Below are positions 43,413 through 51,347 of a stretch of DNA of 64,000 nucleotides, piece after piece. Both the position numbers and the translations under genes were made by a program. The notes beneath the pieces were generated by a model. It ran no database searches, was not told the DNA's origin, and saw only the letters and a list, made by a program, of their open reading frames with translations. This DNA is from Cacconaster sp045599325 (GTDB lineage Bacteria > Bacteroidota > Bacteroidia > Bacteroidales > UBA932): positions 1 to 64,000 of the forward strand of contig JAZRVT010000028.1 of assembly GCA_045599325.1 (NCBI GenBank). The letters are read 5' to 3'. Every line of letters begins with the position of its first letter. The first letter of the stretch is position 1.

Positions 43413-44946
43413 TAATCCCTACAACAATCAGCAGGAGCGCCAGCGCTGCTCCGCGCCCAACGAAGTCGCCGTAACGGACAAAAGGTGTCAGTCCGCTGTT
43501 GCGGTTGACTGTGCAGCGGAACGAGGTTTCGACCCACCATCCGGTTTGCGTCACCACTTCGCCTCTCTGGTTGATGAGGCCTGAGATGCCGGTGTTGGCC
43601 GCGTGGACCACGTCGCGGCGGTTCTCGATGGCCCTGAGCTGTGCAAAGCGGAAGTGCTGGTGATATCCCGGAGTGTCGCCCCACCAGCCGTCGTTGGTCA
43701 TCACGGCCAGCCACTCGGCCCCCTTGAGGGTTGCGACTCTCGACCAGTCGCCGTAGACCGACTCGTAGCAGATCATCGCACCGACCTTGCGGCCGTCGGT
43801 TCCCTTGAGTGCAACCATTTCATCCATAGTGCCGTAGCTGTTCTCCGAGCCGCCGAACTTCTTGACGAGGGGGCCGAGGAACTTCAGAGTGTTCTGGTAG
43901 GGGATGATCTCGACTCCCGGCACAAGCTTGGACTTGAAGTAGTGGTCGCCGAACCCTTCGCCGCCGACAATCATAGCGGTGTTGAAATAGTCCTGCCAGT
44001 AGCGGTCGCCGATTTTCCTGGCGCTTGGGGTAGGTTTCAGCGAAGCGGAATATGTGCGGCAGGTGAGCGCTCCGAGCAGCAGCTGGGTGTCGGGATGCCT
44101 GCGGAGAAACTCCTGGTAGAACAGGCAGGAACTGTTCAGGGACGGGTTGTCTATGTCGATTCGGAATGTGAAGGTCTCAGGGGTGACGAGATACTTTGTC
44201 TGCGGAGTCATCTGCTCCTCGAAGAGTCTGACGAGGTTGCTGTCCAGCCTTTCCTGAGGGATGAGTCCGTATTTCTTGAACGGGTCGACGTTCGGCTGCG
44301 CGACCACCACCTCCATCGGGTCGGAGGATTCCTTGTATGTGGCGTAACGGACTTCGGAGCATACGGTCGGGATCAGCACGAATGCTGCGGAGATGGATGC
44401 CCACCAGACGCGCGGTCTCTTTTCAGTCGCTGTCAGTGCATTGTATATCAATGTATTGCTGATCAGTATCCAGGCTGATCCGCCTACAGTGCCGAATATC
44501 TCATACCACTGTGCGAGCTGCGGCGAGGTGGCGAGTGCGTTGCCGAGGGTCAGCCACGGCCAGGAAAGCTCTATCTCGAAATAGAAGTGCTCGAAGGTAA
44601 GCCAGAGGACTATGAAGAATACCTTGTTAGGCCTCAGCCTGTAGAGTGTGAAGATGACCGCCATGAAGAGGCTGTTGAGCAGGATGGTGGCGATTGAGCC
44701 CACAGGCGAGACCCACCAGATCCAGAAGGTGGAGAAGATGTTGAAGAGGAGAAAGGCGGTGAATACATACCACCACTGATGCTTTGCTCCGCTTTCCCGC
44801 AGCATCCTGTCAAGATAGAAGAGCGGCACGAATGCCACCAGCGACAGCGCCCCGGTGTGCGGGACGAGGAATGGAACGGACATCATCACGGCGAAGCCTG
44901 CGGCAAGCAGCCACAGACCGCACTTCTTATGCTTTTCAATTGTCAT
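43351..44946 (-). CDS. lnt: Apolipoprotein N-acyltransferase
   Basis: A 531-residue inner-membrane enzyme that adds the third acyl chain to lipoproteins. Six or so N-terminal transmembrane helices (residues 10-205) precede a periplasmic nitrilase-like domain. The triad is visible as Glu in LVTPETFTF, Lys in YFKSKLVPGVE and Cys in AMICYESVYGD. A final helix (LALLLIVVGIIIS) leads to a short basic tail rich in Arg and Ser. Many lipoproteins in this window would be its substrates. TATCTTTG promoter at 44965-44972, divergent from the LysE gene. The basic tail is encoded antisense to the end of the PgpH-type gene. Confidence 0.95.
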   Translation of the reverse strand: MTIEKHKKCGLWLLAAGFAVMMSVPFLVPHTGALSLVAFVPLFYLDRMLRESGAKHQWWYVFTAFLLFNIFSTFWIWWVSPVGSIATILLNSLFMAVIFTLYRLRPNKVFFIVLWLTFEHFYFEIELSWPWLTLGNALATSPQLAQWYEIFGTVGGSAWILISNTLIYNALTATEKRPRVWWASISAAFVLIPTVCSEVRYATYKESSDPMEVVVAQPNVDPFKKYGLIPQERLDSNLVRLFEEQMTPQTKYLVTPETFTFRIDIDNPSLNSSCLFYQEFLRRHPDTQLLLGALTCRTYSASLKPTPSARKIGDRYWQDYFNTAMIVGGEGFGDHYFKSKLVPGVEIIPYQNTLKFLGPLVKKFGGSENSYGTMDEMVALKGTDGRKVGAMICYESVYGDWSRVATLKGAEWLAVMTNDGWWGDTPGYHQHFRFAQLRAIENRRDVVHAANTGISGLINQRGEVVTQTGWWVETSFRCTVNRNSGLTPFVRYGDFVGRGAALALLLIVVGIIISSLKGRRSSRGRSAAGRS

Positions 44947-44964
44947 CTCTCAACTCTTTTCATA

Positions 44965-44972
44965 CAAAGATA
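44965..44972 (-). promoter_or_regulatory. -7 promoter element of lnt (TATCTTTG)
   Basis: Minus-strand TATCTTTG, perfect consensus, 18 bases before the lnt start. It faces an identical element for the divergent LysE gene 22 bases away. Confidence 0.7.
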
Positions 44973-44994
44973 GACCAAATTTCGGCAAAAATCC

Positions 44995-45002
44995 TATCTT
45001 TG
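44995..45002 (+). promoter_or_regulatory. -7 promoter element of the lysE-feoB operon (TATCTTTG)
   Basis: Plus-strand TATCTTTG, perfect consensus, 23 bases before the LysE start codon. Confidence 0.7.
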
Positions 45003-45025
45003 TGGGTTAAGTTGCAATAGAGAGT

Positions 45026-45676
45026 ATGGTGCTGACCTTCGTCAAGGCGATTCTGATTGGACTGTGCGCGACAATTCCGCTCGGTCCTCTCGGCATTCTG
45101 GTGATACAGAATACATTGAGCAAAGGCCAGCGTTCCGGCTTCTCGGTCGGCTGCGGATCCTCGATCGGAGACCTCATCTTCGCGACTGTAGCGCTCCTCT
45201 CTGTCTCCGCAGTGAGCGACTTCCTCGGACGCAACAGAATCTGGGTGATGATCATCGGAGGTGTCATCGTCGGCCTCATCGGCCTCCAGATTGCCATAAA
45301 GAGCCCTATCAAGGATATCCGTCAGGGCACCAACCGCGCCACTGCCGGCACCCGCTATGTGCAGGACGCCCTCCGCGGTTTCCTGATGACAATCGCCAAT
45401 CCGGGCGCGCTGGTGCTGATGATCGGCATCTTCGCCTTCTTCGGAGTAGGGGTGATGCCTGAGCATCCTGCCTATTCCGCCGCTGTCATCCTGGCAGGAG
45501 TGCTTATCGGCATCCTCTCCTGGTGGTTCTCACTCAGCGCTGTGATCAGCATATTCCGCAAGCGCTTCAGGCTCAGGCAACTGATTACCATTAACAGAAT
45601 AGCTGGAATAGCAATAGCGGCAATCGGATTCTTCTCCCTCTTCGACGGAATAATCCAGTGCATCATCAGGAAATGA
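45026..45676 (+). CDS. LysE family amino-acid/small-metabolite exporter
   Basis: A 216-residue, six-helix inner-membrane protein of the LysE/RhtB exporter family. The conserved opening is present (AILIGLCATIPLGPLGILVIQ near residue 8, split over the helix), then GCGSSIGDLIF near 43 and the second-half LTIANPGALVLMIG-type segment near 118. Substrate cannot be assigned. The stop codon overlaps the feoB start (ATGA), so the two proteins are translationally coupled. Confidence 0.9.
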   Translation: MVLTFVKAILIGLCATIPLGPLGILVIQNTLSKGQRSGFSVGCGSSIGDLIFATVALLSVSAVSDFLGRNRIWVMIIGGVIVGLIGLQIAIKSPIKDIRQGTNRATAGTRYVQDALRGFLMTIANPGALVLMIGIFAFFGVGVMPEHPAYSAAVILAGVLIGILSWWFSLSAVISIFRKRFRLRQLITINRIAGIAIAAIGFFSLFDGIIQCIIRK

Positions 45677-47685
45677 TGGCAAGGAAATGCAACTGTGACT
45701 GTGCCGGCTGCCCGTTTGCCAACGGGGGCGGTCCGGATGCCGGATGCATCTTTGTGGATGTAGTGGGCGCGTCTTCCGGGACTCTTGCCGAATCTTTCTT
45801 CAGACCTGAAGGCGTGTCTGTCCGTCACAGGGGATATGTCATACGTTTCAACGACCTGACGGGCGACGACCACCACATCGGTCAGAAGATTCTCCTCAGC
45901 GCGCCGGACGTCGTGCTGAACGTGGTTGACTCCACCTCCCTTGAGGAGAGTCTCCGCCTCACCACACGTCTGATCGATATGGACAGCCGGGTCGTGCTGG
46001 CCTTCTCCCGCTACGACGAGCTGCTGCGCACCGGCCATTCGCTCGACCACGCTACCCTCGGCTCGCTCTTCGGCTTCCCGGAGATGGTCGTGGAGAGACG
46101 CGACGGCGAAACCCTCAGCCGCCTGCTTTCGCTCATCGTGGACACATATGAGCGGCAGCTGACGAAAAAGCATATCCACGTGCCCTACGGACGCGATGTG
46201 GACGAGGCCATCGACAAGATCACCGCTGTGACCGCCTCATCCCCTCAACTTGTCTCGGCATACCACGACCGGTATCTCGCCGTCCGTCTTCTCGAGGACC
46301 CGACCTACATACTGCCTTTCATTGAAAAGGACGAAAATGCAGCCAGCATAGCGGACATAGCAGAAAAGGCCTCCCGCTCGCTGACCCGCGAACTGGGCCG
46401 CAGTCCGGAGGAACTTATCCGCGAGGCCCGTCTCGGCTTCATCCACGGCGCCCTGCAGGAGACCCTTCTGCACTCGAACGACAATTCGGACCACACCCTC
46501 CTTCAGAAGATAGACTCGCTGCTCACAAGCCGCTGGCTCGGCCTGCCTCTGATGGCAGTTGTGCTGCTGGCGGTCTTCGAGGCGACATTCACTCTCGGCG
46601 CCTATCCGCAGCGCTGGATCGAGAACGGAATCGGACTTCTCGGAGATTGGCTCACCGGCCTTATGCGCCCGGGCTGGCTGACAAGCCTGCTGGTTGACGG
46701 AGTGGTGCAGGGGGTGGGCGCTGTGCTCGCCTTCCTGCCGAACATCATAATACTGTTCTTCTTCCTTTCGGTGCTCGAGGATTCCGGATATATGGCGCGC
46801 GCCGCCTTCCTGATGGACAAGATAATGCACCGCATCGGCCTCCACGGCCGATCCTTCATCCCGATGCTGATCGGGTTCGGATGCAATGTCCCTGCGATTA
46901 TGGCCGCCCGCTCAATCGATGACAGGCGCGACCGCACCCTGACGATGCTGATGATACCGTTTATGTCGTGCTCCGCCCGCCTTCCGGTCTATATGCTCTT
47001 TGTCTCGGCTTTCTTTGCCCGCCACAAGGCGCTGGTGATGATCGGCCTCTATGCGGCCGGAGTCCTGCTCTCCATCCTCTTTGCCTTTGTGATGAAACGC
47101 ACGCGCTTCTTCCGGAAAGATGAGGAGGACTATGTGTCGGAGCTCCCGGCATTCCGCCGCCCGACTCTGCGCAACACAGGCCTCCATATCTGGGAGCGTG
47201 TCTCCGACTACCTGAAGAAGATCTCGACAGTGATACTGGCCGCTTCTGTCATCATCTGGGCGCTTGAATATTTCCCTGCAGACAAGACGGACAACGGCGA
47301 GTTCAAGGAGGAATCGTATCTCGCGATGGTAGGCCGCGGGATGGAGCCTGTGATGGCTCCGCTGGGCTTCGACTGGCGTATGAATGTCTGCCTTCTCACG
47401 GGTCTTCCTGCCAAGGAGGCCATTGTGAGCACTATGGGCATCCTCTACCATACGGAGGATGAAGACTCTCTTGCAGAGGCAATGCAGAGTGAAGGGGGAG
47501 TCACTCCTCTTGTCGCGATGGGCTTTATGCTCTTCGTCCTGCTCTATTTCCCTTGCATAGCCACCATAGCCACCCTCAAGCGTGAAATCGGGACGCGATG
47601 GGCTCTCTTCTCAACAGTCCATTCCCTTGTCCTGGCCTGGGCAGTGGCTTTCCTGGTGTTCCAGATAGGATCATTATTCATCTGA
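45673..47685 (+). CDS. feoB: FeoB-like Fe(II) transporter with degenerate GTPase domain
   Basis: A 670-residue FeoB homologue. The membrane part is intact: two gate regions (residues about 270-480 and 510-665) carry the motifs GFGCNVPAIMAARSID, MSCSARLPVYMLF and LTGLPAKEAIVSTMG. The N-terminal G domain is recognisable but lacks its nucleotide-binding motifs. The P-loop GxxxxGKS/T is replaced by GASSGTLAES (32-41) with no lysine, DLPG is DLTG (61-64), and N-x-x-D is SRYD (112-115). The segment between G1 and G3 is also shortened. A cysteine cluster precedes it (Cys 6, 8, 10, 13 and 25). No feoA is present. The start at 45673 overlaps the LysE stop. Confidence 0.88.
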   Translation: MMARKCNCDCAGCPFANGGGPDAGCIFVDVVGASSGTLAESFFRPEGVSVRHRGYVIRFNDLTGDDHHIGQKILLSAPDVVLNVVDSTSLEESLRLTTRLIDMDSRVVLAFSRYDELLRTGHSLDHATLGSLFGFPEMVVERRDGETLSRLLSLIVDTYERQLTKKHIHVPYGRDVDEAIDKITAVTASSPQLVSAYHDRYLAVRLLEDPTYILPFIEKDENAASIADIAEKASRSLTRELGRSPEELIREARLGFIHGALQETLLHSNDNSDHTLLQKIDSLLTSRWLGLPLMAVVLLAVFEATFTLGAYPQRWIENGIGLLGDWLTGLMRPGWLTSLLVDGVVQGVGAVLAFLPNIIILFFFLSVLEDSGYMARAAFLMDKIMHRIGLHGRSFIPMLIGFGCNVPAIMAARSIDDRRDRTLTMLMIPFMSCSARLPVYMLFVSAFFARHKALVMIGLYAAGVLLSILFAFVMKRTRFFRKDEEDYVSELPAFRRPTLRNTGLHIWERVSDYLKKISTVILAASVIIWALEYFPADKTDNGEFKEESYLAMVGRGMEPVMAPLGFDWRMNVCLLTGLPAKEAIVSTMGILYHTEDEDSLAEAMQSEGGVTPLVAMGFMLFVLLYFPCIATIATLKREIGTRWALFSTVHSLVLAWAVAFLVFQIGSLFI

Positions 47686-47692
47686 TATATTT

Positions 47693-48700
47693 ATGAAACG
47701 ACTCCTGATAATTGCAATGGCGGCCTGCCTGCTGCAGGCCTGCGGCGACAAGGCGGCTGAGAAGATGGCCGCCGCCGTCGACCAGTTTGTCGAGGCCACT
47801 CAGACCAGGCCTGTGGCACCCGACTATATCACACTCCACAGCGTGATGGTACTCCAGCACGGCAGGGTTCTCGATCAGCGGTGGATGAACGGCGCCGATC
47901 CTGAAACTCCGCATATAATGCACTCTGTCAGCAAGACTTTTGTCTCTGCTGCAGCCGGATTCGCGGTTGAAGAGGGGCTTCTGGATGTCAATGACAAGGT
48001 CATCGGCTTCTTCCCGGACAAACTTCCGGAAGAGGTCAGCGGGAACCTCGCCGCTATGACTGTCAGAGACCTGCTGACTATGACCTGCGGCCACACCCGT
48101 GAAGCGGCCGGCGTCCGCGACGGCGATGCTGACTGGGTGGAGGGCTTCCTCGCCTGGCCAGTGGAGTACGAGCCGGGAACATACTTCTCCTACAATTCAC
48201 TCGGGACATATATGGTGTCTGCGATCCTTCAGAAGGTCACCGGCGAGAAGGTTGTGGACTATCTCGAACCGCGTCTCTTCGAGCCTCTCGGCATCGTCAA
48301 GCCTCGGTGGGAGGAGAGCCCGCAGGGCATCAACTGCGGAGGCTGGGGCCTCTGGCTGAAGACCGGCGATATGGCGAAGATGGGCCAGATGCTTCTCGAC
48401 GGCGGAAAATGGCAGGGGAGGCAGGTGCTCAGCGAGAAGTGGGTCGGGGAGATGATGAAGAAGCAGGTGCCGACCGACAGACCTAACGACAAGCGCGCCG
48501 ACTGGACTCAGGGCTACGGCTACTTTATGTGGATGTGCAGTCCCGGCGGGGCCCGCGCGGACGGATCTGAGGGACAATATATCATCGTCCTTCCGGAAGA
48601 GGACGCTGTAATTGTGCTGACCACTGAATCGACGCTCTACCAGCCCTATGTGGACCTCATCTGGGAATTCATCCTCCCTGTGCTGAAAGAGAATGCATAA
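47693..48700 (+). CDS. Serine hydrolase lipoprotein (beta-lactamase class C/esterase family)
   Basis: A 335-residue lipoprotein (signal ending LLQAC, cysteine 17) of the penicillin-binding-protein-like serine hydrolase family. The nucleophile motif is S78-V-S-K81 in HIMHSVSKTFVS, the second motif Y-x-N is in YFSYNSLGTYM near residue 165, and a glycine-rich C-terminal strand follows near 285. Family members include class C beta-lactamases, DD-peptidases and esterases such as the 6-aminohexanoate-dimer hydrolase type, which this one resembles most. Substrate unknown. It starts seven bases after feoB and is probably co-transcribed with it. Confidence 0.87.
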   Translation: MKRLLIIAMAACLLQACGDKAAEKMAAAVDQFVEATQTRPVAPDYITLHSVMVLQHGRVLDQRWMNGADPETPHIMHSVSKTFVSAAAGFAVEEGLLDVNDKVIGFFPDKLPEEVSGNLAAMTVRDLLTMTCGHTREAAGVRDGDADWVEGFLAWPVEYEPGTYFSYNSLGTYMVSAILQKVTGEKVVDYLEPRLFEPLGIVKPRWEESPQGINCGGWGLWLKTGDMAKMGQMLLDGGKWQGRQVLSEKWVGEMMKKQVPTDRPNDKRADWTQGYGYFMWMCSPGGARADGSEGQYIIVLPEEDAVIVLTTESTLYQPYVDLIWEFILPVLKENA

Positions 48701-48722
48701 GCTGCGGATAGTGCAACGGGAA

Positions 48723-48753
48723 TTTGGAGATTAATCTTTTTTTGCTACCTTTG
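48723..48753 (+). promoter_or_regulatory. Promoter of tRNA-Val (TTTG-N19-TACCTTTG)
   Basis: TTTG at 48723-48726 and TACCTTTG at 48746-48753 have the exact 19-base spacing of the Bacteroidota -33/-7 consensus. The tRNA starts 13 bases downstream. Confidence 0.8.
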
Positions 48754-48765
48754 CGGACGCAAACC

Positions 48766-48843
48766 GGTCCATTAGCTCAGTTGGTTTAGAGCGCTTGCTT
48801 GACAGGCAAGAGGTCAACGGTTCAAATCCGCTATGGGCCACCA
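48766..48843 (+). tRNA. tRNA-Val (anticodon GAC)
   Basis: A complete cloverleaf with encoded 3' CCA. The acceptor GGTCCAT pairs with ATGGGCC. The anticodon stem CTTGC/GCAAG encloses TTGACAG, giving anticodon GAC (codon GUC). The T-arm has GTTCAAA. It is a single-gene transcript with its own promoter and terminator. Confidence 0.96.
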
Positions 48844-48847
48844 TCAT

Positions 48848-48881
48848 AAAGAGCATCGTAAGATGCTCTTTATTTTTTTTT
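48848..48881 (+). terminator. Rho-independent terminator after tRNA-Val
   Basis: A ten-base stem AAAGAGCATC/GATGCTCTTT with loop GTAA is followed by a long T run. It is also close to the stop of the converging Na/Pi cotransporter gene, but the T tract favours the plus strand. Confidence 0.85.
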
Positions 48882-48904
48882 GAATGAATTGCCCCGGCCG
48901 AACG

Positions 48905-50593
48905 CTAGCTCTGCTTCAAGGTACGAATGGTTTTCGCGACATTGATGAGGTGGTCGCCGACGCGCTCCGCATTGGAGCTGAGGGAAAGATACTGCGCTCC
49001 CACAGCTGGTGAGCAGACCCTGTCCGAGAGCCTTGCAATGTGATTGTCTTCCATCTTCTTGGTGAAGTCGTCGATCTCTTCCTCCACTATGTTCGCCTTT
49101 CCGAGGGCGCTGAAGTCCTCATCGTTGTATGCCTTGAGCGCGTACTCATACAGTTCGCCCAACAGACTGCGAAGCTCACGTATTTCGCCAAGGGCCTTTT
49201 CGGAGAATGACGACCCCGTGTCCTTCAGGTACTGGGGGTACTCTGTTATGTTCTCGGCATAGTCGCCGATGCGTTCTATATCCCTCACGGTGCGGTAGGT
49301 TCCCGAAAGGAAGATGTGGTCCTTCTCGCTGAGTCCGCGCCTTCCGGACAGATTGACCACGAAGGCGACAATTTCGTTGTTCAGCCAGTCAAGCTCTTCC
49401 TCCGTCCGCCGGAACTCCTCGATCCGTCCGAGATCAAGGTTTGAAACCATATCCAGCGATAGGTTGAAGTTGCGCATCGCCAGAGCCGCCATATTCACGA
49501 TTTCGTTCTTTGTCTGAAGCACGGCAATAGGCGGAGTCTTGAGCATGTTCCTGTCTATGAAATAGAACCTTGACCTGTATTTCTCCTCCGGCTGTACCTC
49601 CTCCGGGATAATCCTGCAGACCAGTTTCACGAGAGCATCGGTGAGCGGGAGTATGAGTATGACGGTGATTACGTTGAAGATGGTGTGGAACATCGCCAGC
49701 TGCTCCTGAGGGGCGTCAGGGAACATAGACTGGAAGATGGAACCGAAAGTCACACCTCCCGATACAACCTTTGTGACATATCCTGCCAGCAGGAACAGTA
49801 CGACGCCGCTGACGTTGAAGAACAGGTGGATCAGTGACGTGCGTTTGGCGTTAGTCCCCGAGGTCATACCTGCTACGATGGCCACGATGCAGGAGCCGAT
49901 GTTCGATCCCATCGTGATGAATATGCCCTGGTCCAGGGATATGAGTCCGACGCAGAGCATCGCAATGGCCACGGAAGTCATAACGGACGAGCTCTGTATG
50001 ATTGCAGTGAAGACGGCACCGATGAGGACCAGAAGTATAGGGTTGCTTATCCCTGAGAGGAAGATCTTGACGCCTTCCAGCTGCGCGAAGTCGCTCATCG
50101 ACCCGCTCATCATGCTGAGTCCCACGAAGAGCATTCCGAAACCCGCGAGCGTACCGCCAATCTTCTTGCCTATGTCCTTCTTTGCAAATAGGGCGAGGAA
50201 CGCTCCGATGCCGGCGAACGCTGAGAATATGATAGTTGTGGATATTGCGCTTGCGCCGCCGAACATTCCGAGAGCCACTATCTGCGCCGTGATGGTCGTT
50301 CCGATATTCGCGCCGTAGATGATGGTGGCTGCCTGCGTGAGGGACATTATTCCCGCATTGACGAAGCCTATGACCATCACTGTGGTCGCACCTGAACTTT
50401 GGATGGCGGCCGTGCCGACCGTGCCTATGCCCACTCCCAGCAGACGGCTGCGGGAAGCTTTGGAGAACAGTGCCTTGAGTCTTGTAGAGCTCGCAGATTC
50501 AAGGTTGAAGCTCATCATCTGGCAGGCAATAAGGAATATGCCGATTCCGGCGATAAGGGTAAGAACAGATGAAATGATAACGCCTGTAGCCAT
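48905..50593 (-). CDS. Na+/phosphate cotransporter with PhoU-like C-terminal domain
   Basis: A 562-residue NptA/PNaS-type cotransporter. Two repeated membrane modules carry the Q-S-S signature (GTAAIQSSGATTVMVIGF near residue 62, and AIIQSSSVMTSVAIAML near 200). They are followed from about residue 355 by a cytoplasmic PhoU-like helical domain with the E-R-I/V-G-D pattern (RDIERIGDYAENI and NAERVGDHLINV). It would import inorganic phosphate with sodium. It is transcribed divergently from a PhoB/PhoR-like two-component system with about 105 bases between, a plausible regulatory link. A CACTTTTG with one mismatch to the -7 consensus lies at 50612-50619, minus strand. Confidence 0.93.
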   Translation of the reverse strand: MATGVIISSVLTLIAGIGIFLIACQMMSFNLESASSTRLKALFSKASRSRLLGVGIGTVGTAAIQSSGATTVMVIGFVNAGIMSLTQAATIIYGANIGTTITAQIVALGMFGGASAISTTIIFSAFAGIGAFLALFAKKDIGKKIGGTLAGFGMLFVGLSMMSGSMSDFAQLEGVKIFLSGISNPILLVLIGAVFTAIIQSSSVMTSVAIAMLCVGLISLDQGIFITMGSNIGSCIVAIVAGMTSGTNAKRTSLIHLFFNVSGVVLFLLAGYVTKVVSGGVTFGSIFQSMFPDAPQEQLAMFHTIFNVITVILILPLTDALVKLVCRIIPEEVQPEEKYRSRFYFIDRNMLKTPPIAVLQTKNEIVNMAALAMRNFNLSLDMVSNLDLGRIEEFRRTEEELDWLNNEIVAFVVNLSGRRGLSEKDHIFLSGTYRTVRDIERIGDYAENITEYPQYLKDTGSSFSEKALGEIRELRSLLGELYEYALKAYNDEDFSALGKANIVEEEIDDFTKKMEDNHIARLSDRVCSPAVGAQYLSLSSNAERVGDHLINVAKTIRTLKQS

Positions 50594-50684
50594 AGTCCGT
50601 TGTTTTCGGATGCAAAAGTGGGGTAAAATCTCAAGCCTTCAAACAGCCGGCTGCCGATTTAACAGAATCTTAACAAATATCACA

Positions 50685-50692
50685 TATCTTTG
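50685..50692 (+). promoter_or_regulatory. -7 promoter element of the response-regulator gene (TATCTTTG)
   Basis: TATCTTTG, perfect consensus, ends only 7 bases before the ATG at 50700, so the mRNA would have a leader of a few bases or none. Confidence 0.6.
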
Positions 50693-50699
50693 TAACAGA

Positions 50700-51347
50700 A
50701 TGCAGACGGTCCTTATTGTGGAAGATGATGCGGATATCCGCGAGATACTCTCCTTCAATGTGGAGAATGCCGGATATGCCGTGCTGAGCGCAGCCTCCGC
50801 AGAGGCGGCGGACGCGTTCGTGGGAGAAGCGTCACTTATCCTTCTGGACGTAATGCTCCCCGGTATATCCGGATATCAGTTCGCGAAGAATCTCCGTTCC
50901 GCAGGCAATGACATCCCCGTGATCTTCCTTACGGCAAGGAGTACAGAGAACGACCTTCTGACCGGCTTCAGTGCAGGCGGTGATGATTATATTTCCAAAC
51001 CATTCTCTATCAACGAGGTTCTGGCGCGCATCAAGGCCGTTCTCGCAAGGTCTGTGAGATCTGACATCGTGACAGTGGGCGGCATAGTTGTGAACAGGAT
51101 GCAGAAAACCGCTTCGGTAAACGGGCACGCACTGGAACTTTCCCGAAAGGAATATGAAATCCTCGAACTGCTGGTCTCCAATAAAGGCAAGTGCTTCTCG
51201 CGTGCGGACATCATTTCCAGACTTTGGAAGGATGCTCCTTATGTGCTGGAGCGGACAGTCGACGTCCATATCGCCAGGCTGCGTTCAAAACTCGGGGATG
51301 ACAGGAACATAATCCAGAACAAATCCGGTTTCGGATATTACGTATGA
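50700..51347 (+). CDS. OmpR/PhoB-family response regulator
   Basis: A 215-residue response regulator. The receiver domain begins MQTVLIVEDDADIREIL, with acidic residues at 9-10, phospho-acceptor Asp50 in LILLDVMLPG, Thr78 and Lys100 in ISKPF. The winged-helix output domain (about 120-215) has LSRKEYEILELL, DIISRLWKDA and VDVHIARLRSKLGDD, ending in GFGYYV. The reading frame is open for 380 bases upstream, but that part is antisense to the Na/Pi cotransporter; the start at 50700 gives the canonical N-terminus. It overlaps the sensor kinase by 4 bases. PhoB-like by family and by its divergent phosphate-transporter neighbour. Confidence 0.95.
   Translation: MQTVLIVEDDADIREILSFNVENAGYAVLSAASAEAADAFVGEASLILLDVMLPGISGYQFAKNLRSAGNDIPVIFLTARSTENDLLTGFSAGGDDYISKPFSINEVLARIKAVLARSVRSDIVTVGGIVVNRMQKTASVNGHALELSRKEYEILELLVSNKGKCFSRADIISRLWKDAPYVLERTVDVHIARLRSKLGDDRNIIQNKSGFGYYV

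Noticed and set aside
50319..50699. An upstream extension of the response-regulator reading frame
   Set aside because: It is antisense to the Na/Pi cotransporter, and the canonical receiver N-terminus begins at 50700.
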